Assembly (NCBI GenBank): GCA_023374025.1 | Contig: SIJG01000007.1 | Location: 167,852 to 231,851 of the forward strand | Source of the DNA: Heterodera schachtii | Taxonomy: Eukaryota > Nematoda > Chromadorea > Rhabditida > Heteroderidae | Reading direction: 5' to 3' | DNA: 64,000 nucleotides | Shown here: one piece after another, positions 45,614 to 57,329 of the stretch | How the letters are laid out: the number at the start of each line of letters is the position of its first letter | Numbering within the stretch: the stretch's first letter is position 1 | The notes under the pieces: model-generated | Told to the model about the DNA's origin: nothing | Database searches by the model: none | Seen by the model: the letters and a program-made list of their open reading frames with translations, nothing else | Made by a program: the position numbers and the translations under genes

Positions 45614-46740
45614 ATGGCAGAACTCATCACCAAATTGTGTACGACAAAACTGGCCATTTTGAAATGGCTTCAAATTGTGCGTTTTTCCCACTCCCTAAGT
45701 TCGGAAACCCTTCCCTTTTTGTTTGGTCTTTTGAATTTTCGCCCATTTCCATGCCAAAATTTGTCCGTTCCCTCGGGGCTGCGTTTGTCGAATGAATGAC
45801 TTTTCGTCCCCCGCAGCTTTGCGCCGTCATCACCGTCCTTTTTCTGATTGACGGTCAGCGCCAGTCGTGGTTCTACACTTTGGTAGGCAAAACAAACGCA
45901 TTTTTGAAATTCTGTCCCATGCCCTCCCTAATTACCTAATTAGCAATTAATTAATCCCTTTCTTTCCCTTTTTTACTCCCGTGGTTCAAAATTCTCAATT
46001 GCTCTCTTTCATTTGGTCAGGTTTTTGTCGTTTCCATTGTGTTCGGCCTCCTCTCGCTGCTCACTCTGATCGCCAATTTCTTCCTCCACTCGCGCAATCA
46101 GTCGGTCCCTCTGCCCGCCTTTGTCCGTTTTCCGTCCCATCGCTTCCAAATTTCCAAAATCATTTATTTCCCCAGGAAATCGGCTTCAATGCGTTGGCTG
46201 CCTTTGTCTGTTTGGCATTTGCCGTTTTGCTCACCATTGATTCGGTCCGAATGTTCGGCGACGACTTCAGCCACCACCGCTTTTTGGTGGGCAATTTGGA
46301 AACAATGGCAACAAAATGATTAGCCAAAAATTAAAGGATTTAACAAAAAAAGAAATGTTTTAGCCACCAGCGAACATTGGCAAGGACGGATGGCGCAATC
46401 GGACTTTGGTGGTGGCGGTAAGTGAACAAAACAGCCAAAATGGAGGCCGTTTCAGTCTAGCGAGAATCCCGAAACACCCAATCATAAAGCAAAGGGATTG
46501 GATTGGATTTTGTGAATTTGAGAGAGGGACAGTGAATTGATGCCATGGATTTATTGGGACTGATCGGAGGGAATGGTGGGCTGATCACTTTGGGGTTGGC
46601 TTTGGGTTTCCGATCGGCAGCGATCAGAGTCAAATAACCAATACTCAAATGCTGCTTCGAATTTTCAGATTGTCCAAATGGTTGACGCCATTTGCTACGG
46701 TCTTTCGCTGCACAGAGTGCGGCAACGAATGGCCAATTGA
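45614..46740 (+). CDS. Four-TM protein, MARVEL-domain-like
   Basis: Six short exons give MAELITKLCTTKLAILKWLQ-ILCAVITVLFLIDG (TM1), VFVVSIVFGLLSLLTLIANF (TM2), EIGFNALAAFVCLAFAVLLT (TM3), a loop with IGKDGWRNRT, then LVVAIVQMVDAICYGLSLHR (TM4) and VRQRMAN with the stop at 46738-46740. About 150 residues with four evenly spaced helices and short cytosolic ends, as in MARVEL proteins of vesicle and junction membranes (synaptogyrin, CMTM). No diagnostic motif fixes the family. The donor before the DGWRNR exon (TTTTTG|GTGGGC) was preferred because the read-through frame loses TM4. Confidence 0.6.
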
Positions 46741-46980
46741 AAGGGGAAAAGGACAAAAACTTTTGAAAGTCATTTATCAACTGGGTTAATTATTTAATTG
46801 TGGATAATTATGGGAGTGCCTTTGCCTTTTATTTCGTGCCGCTTTAATAATTAAGTGCTCAATACAAAAAGATAATCATTCTAACATTTATGTACAAAAT
46901 TTGATAAATTAATTAAATAAAATTTAAAATAATAAATGTAAATTTTTGTTTAAAACATTTAGTTTATTTATTTTTTATTG
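46741..46980. other. Intergenic between convergent genes
   Basis: AT-rich 3' flanks; nothing else seen. Confidence 0.4.
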
Positions 46981-47146
46981 TCAGCTTTTCCTCCTCTTTT
47001 TCTTCTGGTGGCATTTCTCCCCAAATAATTCCCAAATCGCCGCTTTATCATCTTTGCTCAGTTTGAACTCTTCCGTTTGTTTATCCAAAAGTGCCAAATT
47101 TTGTCTGTATAAATAATAATGTTAGCTAATCCCTAATGAGACTCTC

Positions 47147-47206
<60 letters not shown>

Positions 47207-48293
47207 CTCTTCTCTCTTTTCTCCTCTCTCTCTATCTTTCTCACTCTATCTCTTGCCCCCCCCCCTTTTCTGCTTACCTGTAATAACTGTTCATCACCGA
47301 GTGCCGGTAGGTCGAATGCCGAAGGCCAAGTGCATGGCCAATCTCGTGCAGTGCCACATACCGCAGGTCCAATGCCATCGGTGCCATTTGTCCCCTCGGC
47401 TGATGCTTTTGTCGTCCTCCACCAATGCCATTGCTCCTCCCCCGTTCTCCTGCTTTTCCGATCACAAATGATGCTTCATCCGCTTGTTCCTTTTGCCTTT
47501 GGCCCATTTACCTTGTCTCCGCCCCTTGGCCAATTTGCCATCGTTCGCTGGCGTCGAAATGGACAATGCCCAGCGGTGGGTAGGCCGAATGGGCCACCAG
47601 TCCGCCAGTGCCATCGAAACTTTCGCTGTCGCCGTGCCCAAATTCGGCAAAGAAAATGTCAATGTCGGCAACTCGGCGCGAGTTTAGCGGCAAATCGCGC
47701 GAAGCCGGCGACGCATCGATCAGACGGAGGGACGGCGACTGCGCGGAGAAAGCGGCGGCGACTTCCCATTTTCTGATCGCTTCTCCGATCACTTTTCTTG
47801 ATGACTTAGAAATTACACAGCAGCAGAAACAAGAAAAATACACAAATGCATTGGCTTTTTATGGCCGGAATTTGCTCCTCTTTAACACTAGCCCAAGGAG
47901 TGCCCGGTCTTTCTTTTTTGTTCGGTGGTGCATTTGCTATTACTTTTCACTTTGATCCTCCCCTTGTCTCCTCAAATCCCTTTAGGTCGGACAATCCCTC
48001 TCTCTCTATCTCTCTCTCTCCATCTCTGTCCCTCTTCCTCGCTCCCTCCCCTTCCTTCTCCGTCTTTTTCTCTCCCCTCTTCCTCTCTCTCTTCCCTTTG
48101 TCCCTCTTCTTCTCCCTCTCTCTCTTCCTTTGTCCCTCTTCCTCCCCCTCTCTTCTTCTCCCTTTCTCCCCTCTCTCCCTTTCGCCCTCTCCCACTCTCT
48201 CTCTCCGTCCCTCCCTCCCTCTCCCCCGCCGGCGAACTTGGCTTGTCTGAACTGCTCCTCAGAAGGAAACAGCAAAAAGGGGTCGCGGAATGA
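46981..48293 (-). CDS. Matrix metalloproteinase (M10A), catalytic domain without hemopexin repeats; 5' end unresolved
   Basis: Zinc endopeptidase of the extracellular matrix. Minus-strand exons in order: LSWSFRDPFLLFPSEEQFRQ (48293 down), KKVIGEAIRKWEVAAAFSAQ to VADIDIFFAEFGHGD, DGTGGLVAHSAYPP and GIVHFDASERWQIG (47800-47515), then MALDLRYVALHEIGHALGLR-HS with the HExxHxxGxxH zinc site and SVMNSYYR Met-turn (47385-47281), and last LSKDDKAAIWELFG with a Lys/Arg-rich end and a stop at 46981-46983. The final strand corresponds to the end of the MMP catalytic domain and the gene stops there, so hemopexin repeats are absent, as in several nematode ZMPs. No signal peptide or cysteine-switch propeptide was found upstream within the window's readable exons. 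Confidence 0.8.
47139..47262. repeat. (CT)n microsatellite in an MMP intron
   Basis: A nearly pure CT dinucleotide run of about 65 nt, with interrupted CT/TCTTTT sequence after it. The Ser/Leu-only open frame is an artefact. Confidence 0.9.
47990..48232. repeat. Polypyrimidine tract (CTCTCC/CCCTCTT-rich) in an MMP intron
   Basis: About 240 nt of almost only C and T on the + strand (GA-rich on the gene's strand). Such tracts can form triplex (H-DNA) structure. The Lys/Glu/Arg-rich minus frame over it is compositional. Confidence 0.85.
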
Positions 48294-51010
48294 CCAGGAT
48301 AACTGAAAGAACAAATTGCTTAGAGGGGAAACTTTCCAAGCAGTAAACTGAGCCTGGCAATGGTCCCATTTGTGCCGATGCAAAACTAAAAGAGCGAAGA
48401 GAAGGGAATGGCATTTTGGAAACTTTTGAAGGGAATTATTTTGAATAAATTCCACCCAAAAAAAAAAAATTAAAAAACGACCAACCAAATCGTTTGGCAA
48501 TTTGATGCCTTCTTTTGAGATTTGTGGAGGAACAAAGAGAAGAATGAGCAAGAAATGATAGGCCAATTAGCGAAATGAGAATAAATGGGGGACTAATCAG
48601 AAAGGGAGGGAAAGGCATGGCGAAACAGAGAAAGAGAAATGGGAAAAGGGAGAGAGAAAAAGAGGAAGAGGAACGGATGATTGGGGAGATCAAAGAGGGG
48701 AGGGGCAAGGCAATGCCGGAAGCGATGAGAAACGGGTGGACGGGGGGAGACAGGGGAGGGAGCAAAACCGGTGGGATCGGCGGAAGAAGCCGGTTGCAGC
48801 CGACGACGGACGACTGGAGGGACGAGTGGCGAGTGCCATCGGCGGTGTCGGAGGCCGTGTCCGTTCGTTTGTACGCCTAATGACCCCCCCCCCCCCCCCC
48901 CCTCCCTCCTGATTGTTTTTTGCCCTTTGCCATTTTTTGTTTCCATTTTAACTCAATGATCGGTCGATTGCTTTGGCAAATCCCTAAATGGATTCTTCGG
49001 AGTTATTCGTTTGGTGCAACTTTATTTTTCCCACAATGTAATCTCAAAAAATGCTCTCTCTACACATTTTTTTCGTACCAATTTGCTTTCGGATTCCCCC
49101 CCCCCCGCCCCTTTCGCCGCTTTCCGCGCCCATTTTGTGCACCTGTCCTCACCCACTCCGCTCCCCCCCCCCCCTCCCCCGCTGCTCTGTCCCATGCCCT
49201 CGCCCTTGGCCTCTCCCCCCCCCCCCCAAATATGGTCCCATGTGCCCAAACTCCCCCCGTCCCTTTTTTTCTCTCTCTCCGTCCGTCTCTTCCATTTTCA
49301 CTGTTTTGTTCCCCCATTGTCAATGCAATGCAAAATGGGCAAGCAGCAAAGGACGGATGAAAGTGAAAAGGTTGCCAATGGTTGGCCAGTTTTGTGCCGC
49401 CGCCGGCGCTGCCACTTTCTTCCATCCTTCTGGCCAAGTTGTTTAATTCCCGCTCGGCTCATTCTTCGGCGGGGGGAGGGAGCAAAGAGACACAAAACGG
49501 AGAGAGAGAGAGCACGACATTTGGCACTGGCAAAGGGCGGGTGGCTGAGAAAGTGTGGCATCACAGCAGCGGAGGTGGCATTTGACATGGGCGGGGGGGG
49601 GGCGGGTGCCGAGTGAGTCGCAGAATGCCCTCCCCCCCCCATCCCCCGGGGGTCTCTCTCGTCACTTTCACTTCGCTCGGCGCCCCCCCCCCCACAATCC
49701 GTCTGTTCTGCTGCTGCTTTTTAATTCATCCCCTCTGCCCATATTCCATCGTATCGATTTGGCCCTATTCGGAGATGCATTGAAAAATCGTAATGCAAAA
49801 TGCCCCGTCGCCCGCCGCTCAGCTGCTGCTTTTCCCCCTCTTTTTGGCTGCTGTTTGGTTGGATTAAGGACCGTCGACCGTCCGCCGACTGTCGCAGCCG
49901 CTCCTCCCCCCGCCCCCACCCCCGCTTTTGTGTGCGTTTTATATTCCCACACTGACACGAACGACCGACCGACTGACCGGCTAATAAAAGGCCAATAGAT
50001 TGGCCACAAAAGCCATCAGCTTGGCGGGGGGGGGGGATAAAGTCGAGGTCCGCCCCTTCTGCTGGTAATTATGCCAAATCAATTATTTTTTGCATTTCCT
50101 TTTTCCTTTTGCCCCCCCCCCCTTAATTATTCTCCCATTTCTTTCGATGTCCTTTCCAATCAATCCGTGCTTCTCCCCCCCCCCCCCCCCTCCCGCCTCT
50201 TTCCTCTTCCCTTTTTTCTTCCGTTTTCGCTTAAATTATGCATCATTCCCTCCCCCCTCCCCTCCCTCTTTTTCCTTCCCTCCATTGGATTGCCCCCTTT
50301 TCGTCCCATTTTCCGACCAAAATCCATTCGCTTCCCTCACATTCCCATTTTATACACATCGCATTTCACAACTTTCCATTATTCGCTCCTTTCTTTCATT
50401 CGATCATTTTCCTTCCCCCCCCCCCTCCCTCTCTCTCTCTCTCTCTCTCTTCTGTAAGCCGTCCCTTTTCCCTCCCCCCCCCCCACCCACTCATTGCCGT
50501 CACAGCTTTTTTGCATCATCGCTAGGCCATCATCCCAATTCTTGCGTTGGCTGCAGAGGGGGCCCTTTGCTCATCGATGGGCCGGGATTGATGGAAATGG
50601 CGATGGTTTAATTTTTTTTTTTTTGTCTAGTAAAAATGATGACGACAAAATGACGCCTGTAATAATGCGCTGCTGGTAATTAATGAGGTGACTCGGCTAA
50701 TACGGGTGAAGGGGAAATGGCACGGCGCAATTGGCATTTTTCTATCGATCGAAAATTGGCATTGGAAAAAGTGAGCAAAAAATCGGTGATTTTTTCTTCA
50801 ACAGCGCGAGGGAAAAGAAAGGCAAAGAAAAGGGACACTGGCCAAGTCGCGACTTTTCATTAAGGCTTTTTTCCATGAAATATTGCGAAATTAAATTTTT
50901 TTTTTTCTGCGCCTTTCAATGGTTAATTTTCTTAATAGGACACTAAACGAACTAAACGGTAAACCTTCTTTATCACATTCATTAATAATTGCCAATCTTT
51001 TCTATCTCTA
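48294..51010. other. Gene-poor, pyrimidine-rich spacer
   Basis: Many C-runs of ten or more (48884-48902, 49098-49106, 49167-49177, 49217-49228, 50176-50190, 50415-50426, 50475-50485) and CT blocks. Any 5' exons of the metalloproteinase or upstream exons of the syntaxin gene would lie in here, but none is recognisable. Confidence 0.5.
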
Positions 51011-51272
51011 TTTTTTCTATTAAAATACCTAAGCTTTTTCTAAGTGATTGAACAATTTGTGGAAAAGTTGCAACATGAACACTGCAAAAAAGTCAGAATT
51101 TTTGTATATTTCTTTTTACATGTCAGGCGGATCTTTGTGATTTTTGGAAAGCAAATAGAGTTTGTTAAAAGCTTTTGAATAATGCAGAATTTGTAAAATT
51201 TGGACAAATGTGAAAAAAAATTATACTTCTTAAACTTGCCTGGGATGCAGTTGGTCCGCTCCGTGGGGCGGA

Positions 51273-51651
51273 GTCGTTATTTAAAAAACCATCATTATGA
51301 TTTGATGGATAATTATTTATAACTTAGCTTAAGAGCAACCAAATTTTTATTTCTTCATATCATTCGATAGCCCTAAGTATGCTCTACCAGTCTACAAAAT
51401 TTCAGAAAATTTCATTAAGTTTCAATAAAGTTATGGCTAGATGAACTCAAAAAACCTTGTTTTTCGAGTATTTTTCGAGCATCTTTGGTCCTAACATTTT
51501 TGAAACTTGACGAAATTTTCTGAAATTTTGTAAACTGGTAAAGCATACTTAGGGCTATCGAATGATATGAAGAAATAAAAATTTGGTTGCTTTTAAGCTA
51601 AGTTATAAATAATTTTTCATCAAATCATAATGATGGTTTTTTAATAACGAC
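51273..51651. repeat. Near-perfect palindrome (379 bp)
   Basis: Left arm GTCGTTATTTAAAAAACCAT...TATCATTCGATAGCCCTAAG mirrors right arm CTTAGGGCTATCGAATGATA...ATGGTTTTTTAATAACGAC with few mismatches over about 120 bp per arm. The centre holds AAACCTTGTTTTTCGAG. A foldback/MITE; no target-site duplication is evident. Confidence 0.85.
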
Positions 51652-52192
51652 CTAGCACCCGCTCCGTTACCTTTATCCTTTTCTTTGAATTTCCTTCTAT
51701 TTCTATTTCTGGCAAAGTGTTGGTTTTATTTATACTTTTGGCCATTTTTGAAAATTTGCCCTTAAGCTAAGAATTTCTGGCCAAATCCATGGGCGTCCCT
51801 TTGTTTCATTTGCTTGAATTGGCACAAATTCTCTCCTTTTTCTTAGGTTATGTCCTTAAATCATATGGCTTATCAATTGGTTTTAAAAGTATTTCCATAA
51901 TAAATATTGCCATTTATTTGTGCATTTTCATATTTCGTAATGTTTGTTAGCTTTGATTGGATGGATTTTTTTCATTTTATGTGAAAATGATGAAAAATAA
52001 GAAATGTAATGTAATTTTGTGATTGAAATGCTCCATTTTAAATGTCTAAAAGTCTTTTGGCCAAATTGACCATTTTCAGAGTTTTGATCGGATGGAATTT
52101 CCAACATCGAATTGATCGCCGTTCCCTTCTCCCCAATATTATCTGCATTTTTTTACTAGTCACTTACATTTACATCAGCAGGGAACAGACCA
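51652..52192. promoter_or_regulatory. Upstream region of unc-64
   Basis: AT-rich 540 bp before the start codon of the syntaxin gene; the promoter and 5' UTR should lie here. A possible trans-splice acceptor (catcagcag) ends 21 bp before the ATG. Confidence 0.4.
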
Positions 52193-55100
52193 ATGAAGGA
52201 CCGACTTGGGGCGCTTAAAGCGGTGACTTTTTGGGCATTTTCCCCTATTTTTTGGCGATTTGGCCATTTTTTTAATGCATTTGCGCGGTTAAGGCTCAAT
52301 CGGAGGATGACCACGAGGACGTGGCGGCGTTGGAGGCGAGCCAAAGTCAGTTCATGGAGGAGTTTTTCGAGCAGGTCGAAGAGATCCGGGGCAGCATCGA
52401 TCTGATCGCCTCGAACGTGGAGGAGGTGAAGAAGAAACACTCGGCCATTCTGTCCAACCCGGTGAACGACCCGAGTGAGTTTTTTTGGGGTTTAATGATA
52501 GGGGGGGGGGCTTTGTTACGACTCCTTGCTGATTTAAAAATTCTGGGGAAAATCTGGCAATTTGTTAGAGCATTTTTGGGAAAATTTGAACAATCCCTTG
52601 GAAAATAAGTTTTTTTCAGAAACCAAAGAAGAGCTGGACGAACTGATGGCGGAGATCAAAAAAACTGCGAACAAAGTGCGCGGGAAATTAAAATGTCCGT
52701 CCGTTTGTTTGTTATTTTTTAAATTATTTTGTTTTATTTTGCTTCGTTTCCCCGGTCCAATTTTTCGGAAATTTACATATTTTAAAGCTTGTTTGTTTAA
52801 AATCGACCATGGTAACAATCGGTTGGGTTTAACCCATTCCAAACTATCAAAATAATCCCTTTTTCAATGATTGGAACCAACAATTTTCTCTCAAAAATAC
52901 TTGGAAACTTCTCAAGACTGAAGGAAACAAGACTTTTTCGACCCAATAATTGGCTTTATGTTCTAATTTTCTTGGGTAAAACTAAAAATTCGCGGAGCGA
53001 AAACAAAAGGACACCGACAAAAATGTATTTTAATTAATATTTATTCTTTTTTATTTATTTTTTCCACCAATATGTGCCATTTTAGTGATCGAAAATAACA
53101 TCGAACACGACGAAAGCGGAGGCCAAGCGAGCGCCGACCTGCGAATTCGGAAGACTCAGCACGCGACGCTTTCGCGAAAGTTCGTCGAAGTGATGACCGA
53201 CTACAACAAAACGCAGACGGACTACAGAGAGCGGTGCAAAGGACGAATCCAACGCCAATTGGACATTGGTCGGTGGGGGGACGGAAGGACCAATTTTGGG
53301 GGGAAAAGCACTGGCAAAAACAATTTGGTGGCATAAATACAACAATTTGTTTCATGTCATTTTCGTTTTTTTTTTTCAAAAAATTTGTATTGTTGCCACA
53401 AACTGAAAAGTGCCTCAAATTCATGTTCTTTCCGATACGGAATGGCATAATCAACGTTGAAATGAAAGGAAAGTTCACGCCCGATTTTTTTTTTGTTTAT
53501 TTTTGGATTTTATTTTTATTTTGTTATGAGTCACGCCAAAGGTTTAAAATTCTTATATTCTTTTCACTGAAAACACCAAAAATATTGAAATTAAATTACT
53601 AAAATTACGAATATTTTTTCACTTTTCAGCGGGTAAAAAAGTCGGGGACGAGGATTTGGAGGAGATGATCGAGTCGGGCAACCCGGGCGTGTTCACCCAG
53701 GGAATCATCACCGACACACAGCAGGCCAAGCAGACATTGGCCGACATTGAGGCAAGGCATAACGACATCATGCGCCTTGAGAGCAGCATTCGCGAACTGC
53801 ACGACATGTGAGTGACGGGATGGGACGGAGACATTTTGGGGCACAAAAGCGCGGATTCTTCCGGGGAATTCCGGAAAAATTCACTCAAAAATGGATGAAA
53901 AGTTAACTCATACAAAAAGTATTCGAGCAATAAGCAGGGAAAAGCATAGTAATTGATGACATTTAACCCTAAAATCCAATTTAGGTTTATGGACATGGCA
54001 ATGCTCGTCGAGTCTCAGGTCGCCCATTTTCCATAAATTTTATTCCCTTGGCGTTCCGTCCCTTCCCTTTTCCAATGCATTGGCTCATTTTCAGGGCGAA
54101 ATGGTGGACAGGATAGAATACAATGTTGAACATGCCAAGGAATTTGTGGACAGAGCAGTGGCCGACACGAAAAAGGCGGTCCAATATCAGAGCAAAGCGA
54201 GGAGGGTGAGTGGAAGAGGGACAACGAGGGGAGGGCGAGTGACGTTTTGTCGTGTTGGTCATTTGTCCAAATGGGTGCTGTTGGTGTTGGTGTGTTGTCC
54301 ATTTGTTAATCGTGCCACAGATTCGCATGCACTGCACACAACTAACTCAAAATTCCGCGAAATGGGTTATGAGTTACGATTCTCTCCCCCCCCCCCCCCC
54401 CCGAAATTTCAAAAAAGAAAAAAGAAAAATTTTTCCTTTGGATTTTTTTCATTTGAAAGTCAGGCAAGGATGCTCATTTTGCTGCCATTAACTGTGCTTT
54501 TTTCGCCATTTTTAGTGGTTTTTCCCCTCCCCTTCCCCTTTTTTGACCATTCATTCCCCCGCATTTCCCTGTGATTGGCTTCGCTTTTTGCCCCCCTTTT
54601 TTTGCCTTCCGTGCCGCTTAAATGTGCCGCAGCCAATATTTAGAAGAAAATTTTTTGCCTTGTGATCACTTTGGTCGTTTTGGTTCTGTTGGGTGGTGCC
54701 GCTGTTGTGTACGTTTTGGTGGCGACAACAACCGCAAATCCGTCGACGCCGCCGCAACGGACGCAGCGACAAAACCACGGCGGAGGGGCGGCGGCGGTGA
54801 CGCAAACGCCCCGGGGCGGAAGAGTGCGGCAAAAAGCAGCAGCCGCACCGATTGGCCATCATTTGGGGACAAATGCCAACGGCGGCGGAGGGAGCGAAAG
54901 AAAAGGCGCCGCAGGGGACGGACCACCGCACTTAACGCTTAACCACAAAACACATTAATTAACAAAACGAACAGCGCACTTTTCACTTTGCCTTTTCACG
55001 ACGCTTCATTTGCTTTTGCTTTTTCTAGTCATTTGTGTACTGCATGAACACATTTTAATGTGCATATTTAACATAAACAAACCGTTAAATTCCACGAAAT

Positions 55101-56730
55101 TTTCGATTTCGAAATTTTAATGAGATTTTTCAATTCCTTTTTTAGTTTAGTTGATAAATTCATATCATTTAATTTCTAAATGAATGATTCATTTAAATTT
55201 TGCCTTTGTCAAACGATAAATTTTAAATTAAAAAGTTAGTTGAATTAACCACTCCAAAAAGGCATTGATTTTGCATTGTTTCAAAAACATAACAATTCTT
55301 GTTCACTCCATCCGTTTCAGTAGTGATTGTTGTCATGTCAGTGATATTCTTCCTCTCATATTCCTTTTTTTTTGTTTATTTGTAATTTTCTGTATGCACT
55401 TATTCTTTGTTGTATAGTTTTATCTATGTATCTACCGTATTTCCTAAAATATTACTCCCATGATTTTAGGGAGGAGTACAAGTTCAGGGGAGAGTATTAT
55501 TCAAAATTTTTACCACAAAAAGATATTTTCTGATCAATTTATTTGAAAAAAATAGAATTTCAAGTGCAGCAAATTTGGGATTTTTAAAACATTTCCGACC
55601 TAAATGTGAAGAGCTAGTATTTGATTTTAGGTAAAAATTTTAGGAGAGTACTAAATCAGACAGGAGGGAGTTCTATTTAGGAAATACAGCATCTTACTTT
55701 TGTGTTTGTCAATGGTTCTTTTTTGTTACTGTTTCTAAAAGTCTGTAAAATGTGGTCGTCGTGCGTTCATCGATTTGCCCCCTTTTCAGTCATTCAAATT
55801 GAGATTCTAGTACAGAATACGAGTCCCATTAACTCATCGCGTCCCAAAATTTTTTTTACGCATCCCATTAATATTGGACTTTAGCGGACCGGTGTTAGCA
55901 GTTGGAAAGTTAGCAGGCCGAGACCTAAAAATCAAATTTTTGGATTAGACCCCCCCCCCCCCCGAAGTTAAGGGTCTAAAATAAAAAATCCAAAAGGACG
56001 CAAAAAAAAACAATAGGAAGCGTAGAAAAAAACCATGGGACGCGTATTCTGTGCACTTTAACCCACGGTGTCCCATTCACACAGCTTTCTTAATTTGCAG
56101 AAAAAGATAATCATCCTCATCTGTCTGCTGATTCTCCTCATTGTGGTCGGCCTTATCGTTTTCTCCGCGTTCAATCCGTTCTGAAAAACTTCCAAACAAA
56201 AGTGCAGCATCGGAAGCAACTTCATCAGCAGAAAATAGGACTTACAATAGTTGGAGAGGGAAAACAACGTGGAAATCCGCCTTTTTATACAAATATTTTT
56301 GCATTTTCTGGAATCTTTCATTCGCAAAATCTCATATTCCCTTCCCCCCCCCCCCCCCCCGCTTAATTAATCGGCCTCAAAAGAGCAATAAATTTTAAAT
56401 GTTTGATTGAGTTTTTGATGCCCTTCTAATTGTAAATTAGCCAAATTCTTCAAATTGTTTTTCCCTTATTTGTGTCCCTTCTTTCTTTTGCACATTCTCT
56501 TTGAACTCTTCCATTTTGTTGTTCTGCTAATGCTCTTTTTTCACTATAATTAACACAATAAATGCTTTTAACCATTCCCTCCCCCCTTTTTTCCTTTTGT
56601 CATTTTTCGTCCATTTTCTTCCGTCCCTTTCTCTTTTTAGAAGAAGTTGTGCCTGCTCGCCTTCGGACTGACCATTCTGATTGCTCTCATCCTTTTCCTA
56701 ATTATTAAATTCGGGACTGGGTCATCGTAA
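52193..56730 (+). CDS. unc-64: Syntaxin-1 (UNC-64), with three alternative C-terminal anchor exons
   Basis: Plasma-membrane Qa-SNARE for synaptic vesicle fusion. Constitutive exons: [10 protein letters not shown] (52193), [13 protein letters not shown]...[37 protein letters not shown], the Habc part [20 protein letters not shown], the linker and SNARE start [50 protein letters not shown], and SNARE end [20 protein letters not shown]...QSKARR (54095-54205). Then three competing last exons, each after a good acceptor and each in the right phase: 54644-54958 ([18 protein letters not shown] plus a 76-residue tail), 56101-56184 ([20 protein letters not shown], short tail) and 56641-56730 ([20 protein letters not shown]). 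C. elegans unc-64 also makes isoforms differing only in this anchor. Sequence is otherwise very close to worm syntaxin throughout. Confidence 0.95.
55437..55690. mobile_element. MITE with GTATTTCCTAAA termini in an unc-64 intron
   Basis: Left end CCGTATTTCCTAAAATATTA and right end TATTTAGGAAATACAGC are inverted, with AGTACT/GGGAG motifs repeated inside both. About 254 bp, non-coding. Flanks do not show a clear target-site duplication, so the superfamily is undetermined. Confidence 0.6.
55813..56051. mobile_element. Small TIR element with CAGAATACG(A/C)GTCCCAT ends
   Basis: Left CAGAATACGAGTCCCATTAA and right CCATGGGACGCGTATTCTG are inverted with one mismatch over 16 bp, and CGTCCC motifs repeat inside. 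239 bp, with a C-run at 55949-55963. It ends 49 bp before the second alternative syntaxin exon. Confidence 0.6.
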
Positions 56731-57329
56731 GCTGTGAAGTTGGAGGAAGGAAATTAACCCATTCGTCTGGTCATGCACATACATTTTGATACGATCGCTA
56801 GAAAAACGGCTGAGTCCGTCAGATGACATGGCATTGGATTGGGAGTTAGAGAATACTACAAAAAAGGGAATTGGGTTTTTGCATTTCACCTGTTGTACCC
56901 GGGGGGAGTTTTCGGGGTGTTTTGGTCAATTCATTGCTCCCAGCCAATGTTTTTTTCATGTCCAACTCCACAACAGAGAATTCTAAGGGATAATATTATA
57001 ACAGATCCTCCACATTTTTAAAACAAAAACATTCATAAACGGAATTACAATATTTTTTTTTTGTAGAAAGTAATTGCTTTATTCCAATTTACGCGTCCAA
57101 TTGGTAACCATCCTTGGTTTCGTTGGCCATAACTTTTTTATTCTTACAATTATCAAGGTCGTATATTCTTGGGTTCTTCTTTGATACAAAGAATGCAGGC
57201 TTGACCAAGTAAAAAAGTTATGACTTAAGAAAAGGATATTAGGCCTTGCAAATTCGCATATTATTTTATAATTTATTATTCAGTGAAAAAAAGAACAAAA
57301 ATTTGTTGCACAAATAGGAAATCCTTCGC
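56731..57329. repeat. Intergenic with a dispersed repeat (57125-57240)
   Basis: GGCCATAACTTTTTTATTCT and GTAAAAAAGTTATGAC form loose inverted ends around GTATATTCTTGGGTTCTTCT. The related segment TTACTTGGTCATTGCCTACA...TTGGTATCAAA occurs at about 61665-61700. No gene recognised. Confidence 0.45.

Noticed and set aside
47136..48250. Ser/Leu-rich plus-strand frames
   Set aside because: They come from CT microsatellite and polypyrimidine tracts within the metalloproteinase introns.
48575..48880. Plus-strand Lys/Glu/Gly-rich frame ending SVRLYA
   Set aside because: It is GA-rich low complexity at its start and has no recognisable domain; the minus strand is also open, so neither is supported.
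49011..50611. Long Pro/Ser/Phe-rich frames in the 49-50.6 kb spacer
   Set aside because: All three plus frames are open over C-rich tracts and show no protein-like pattern.
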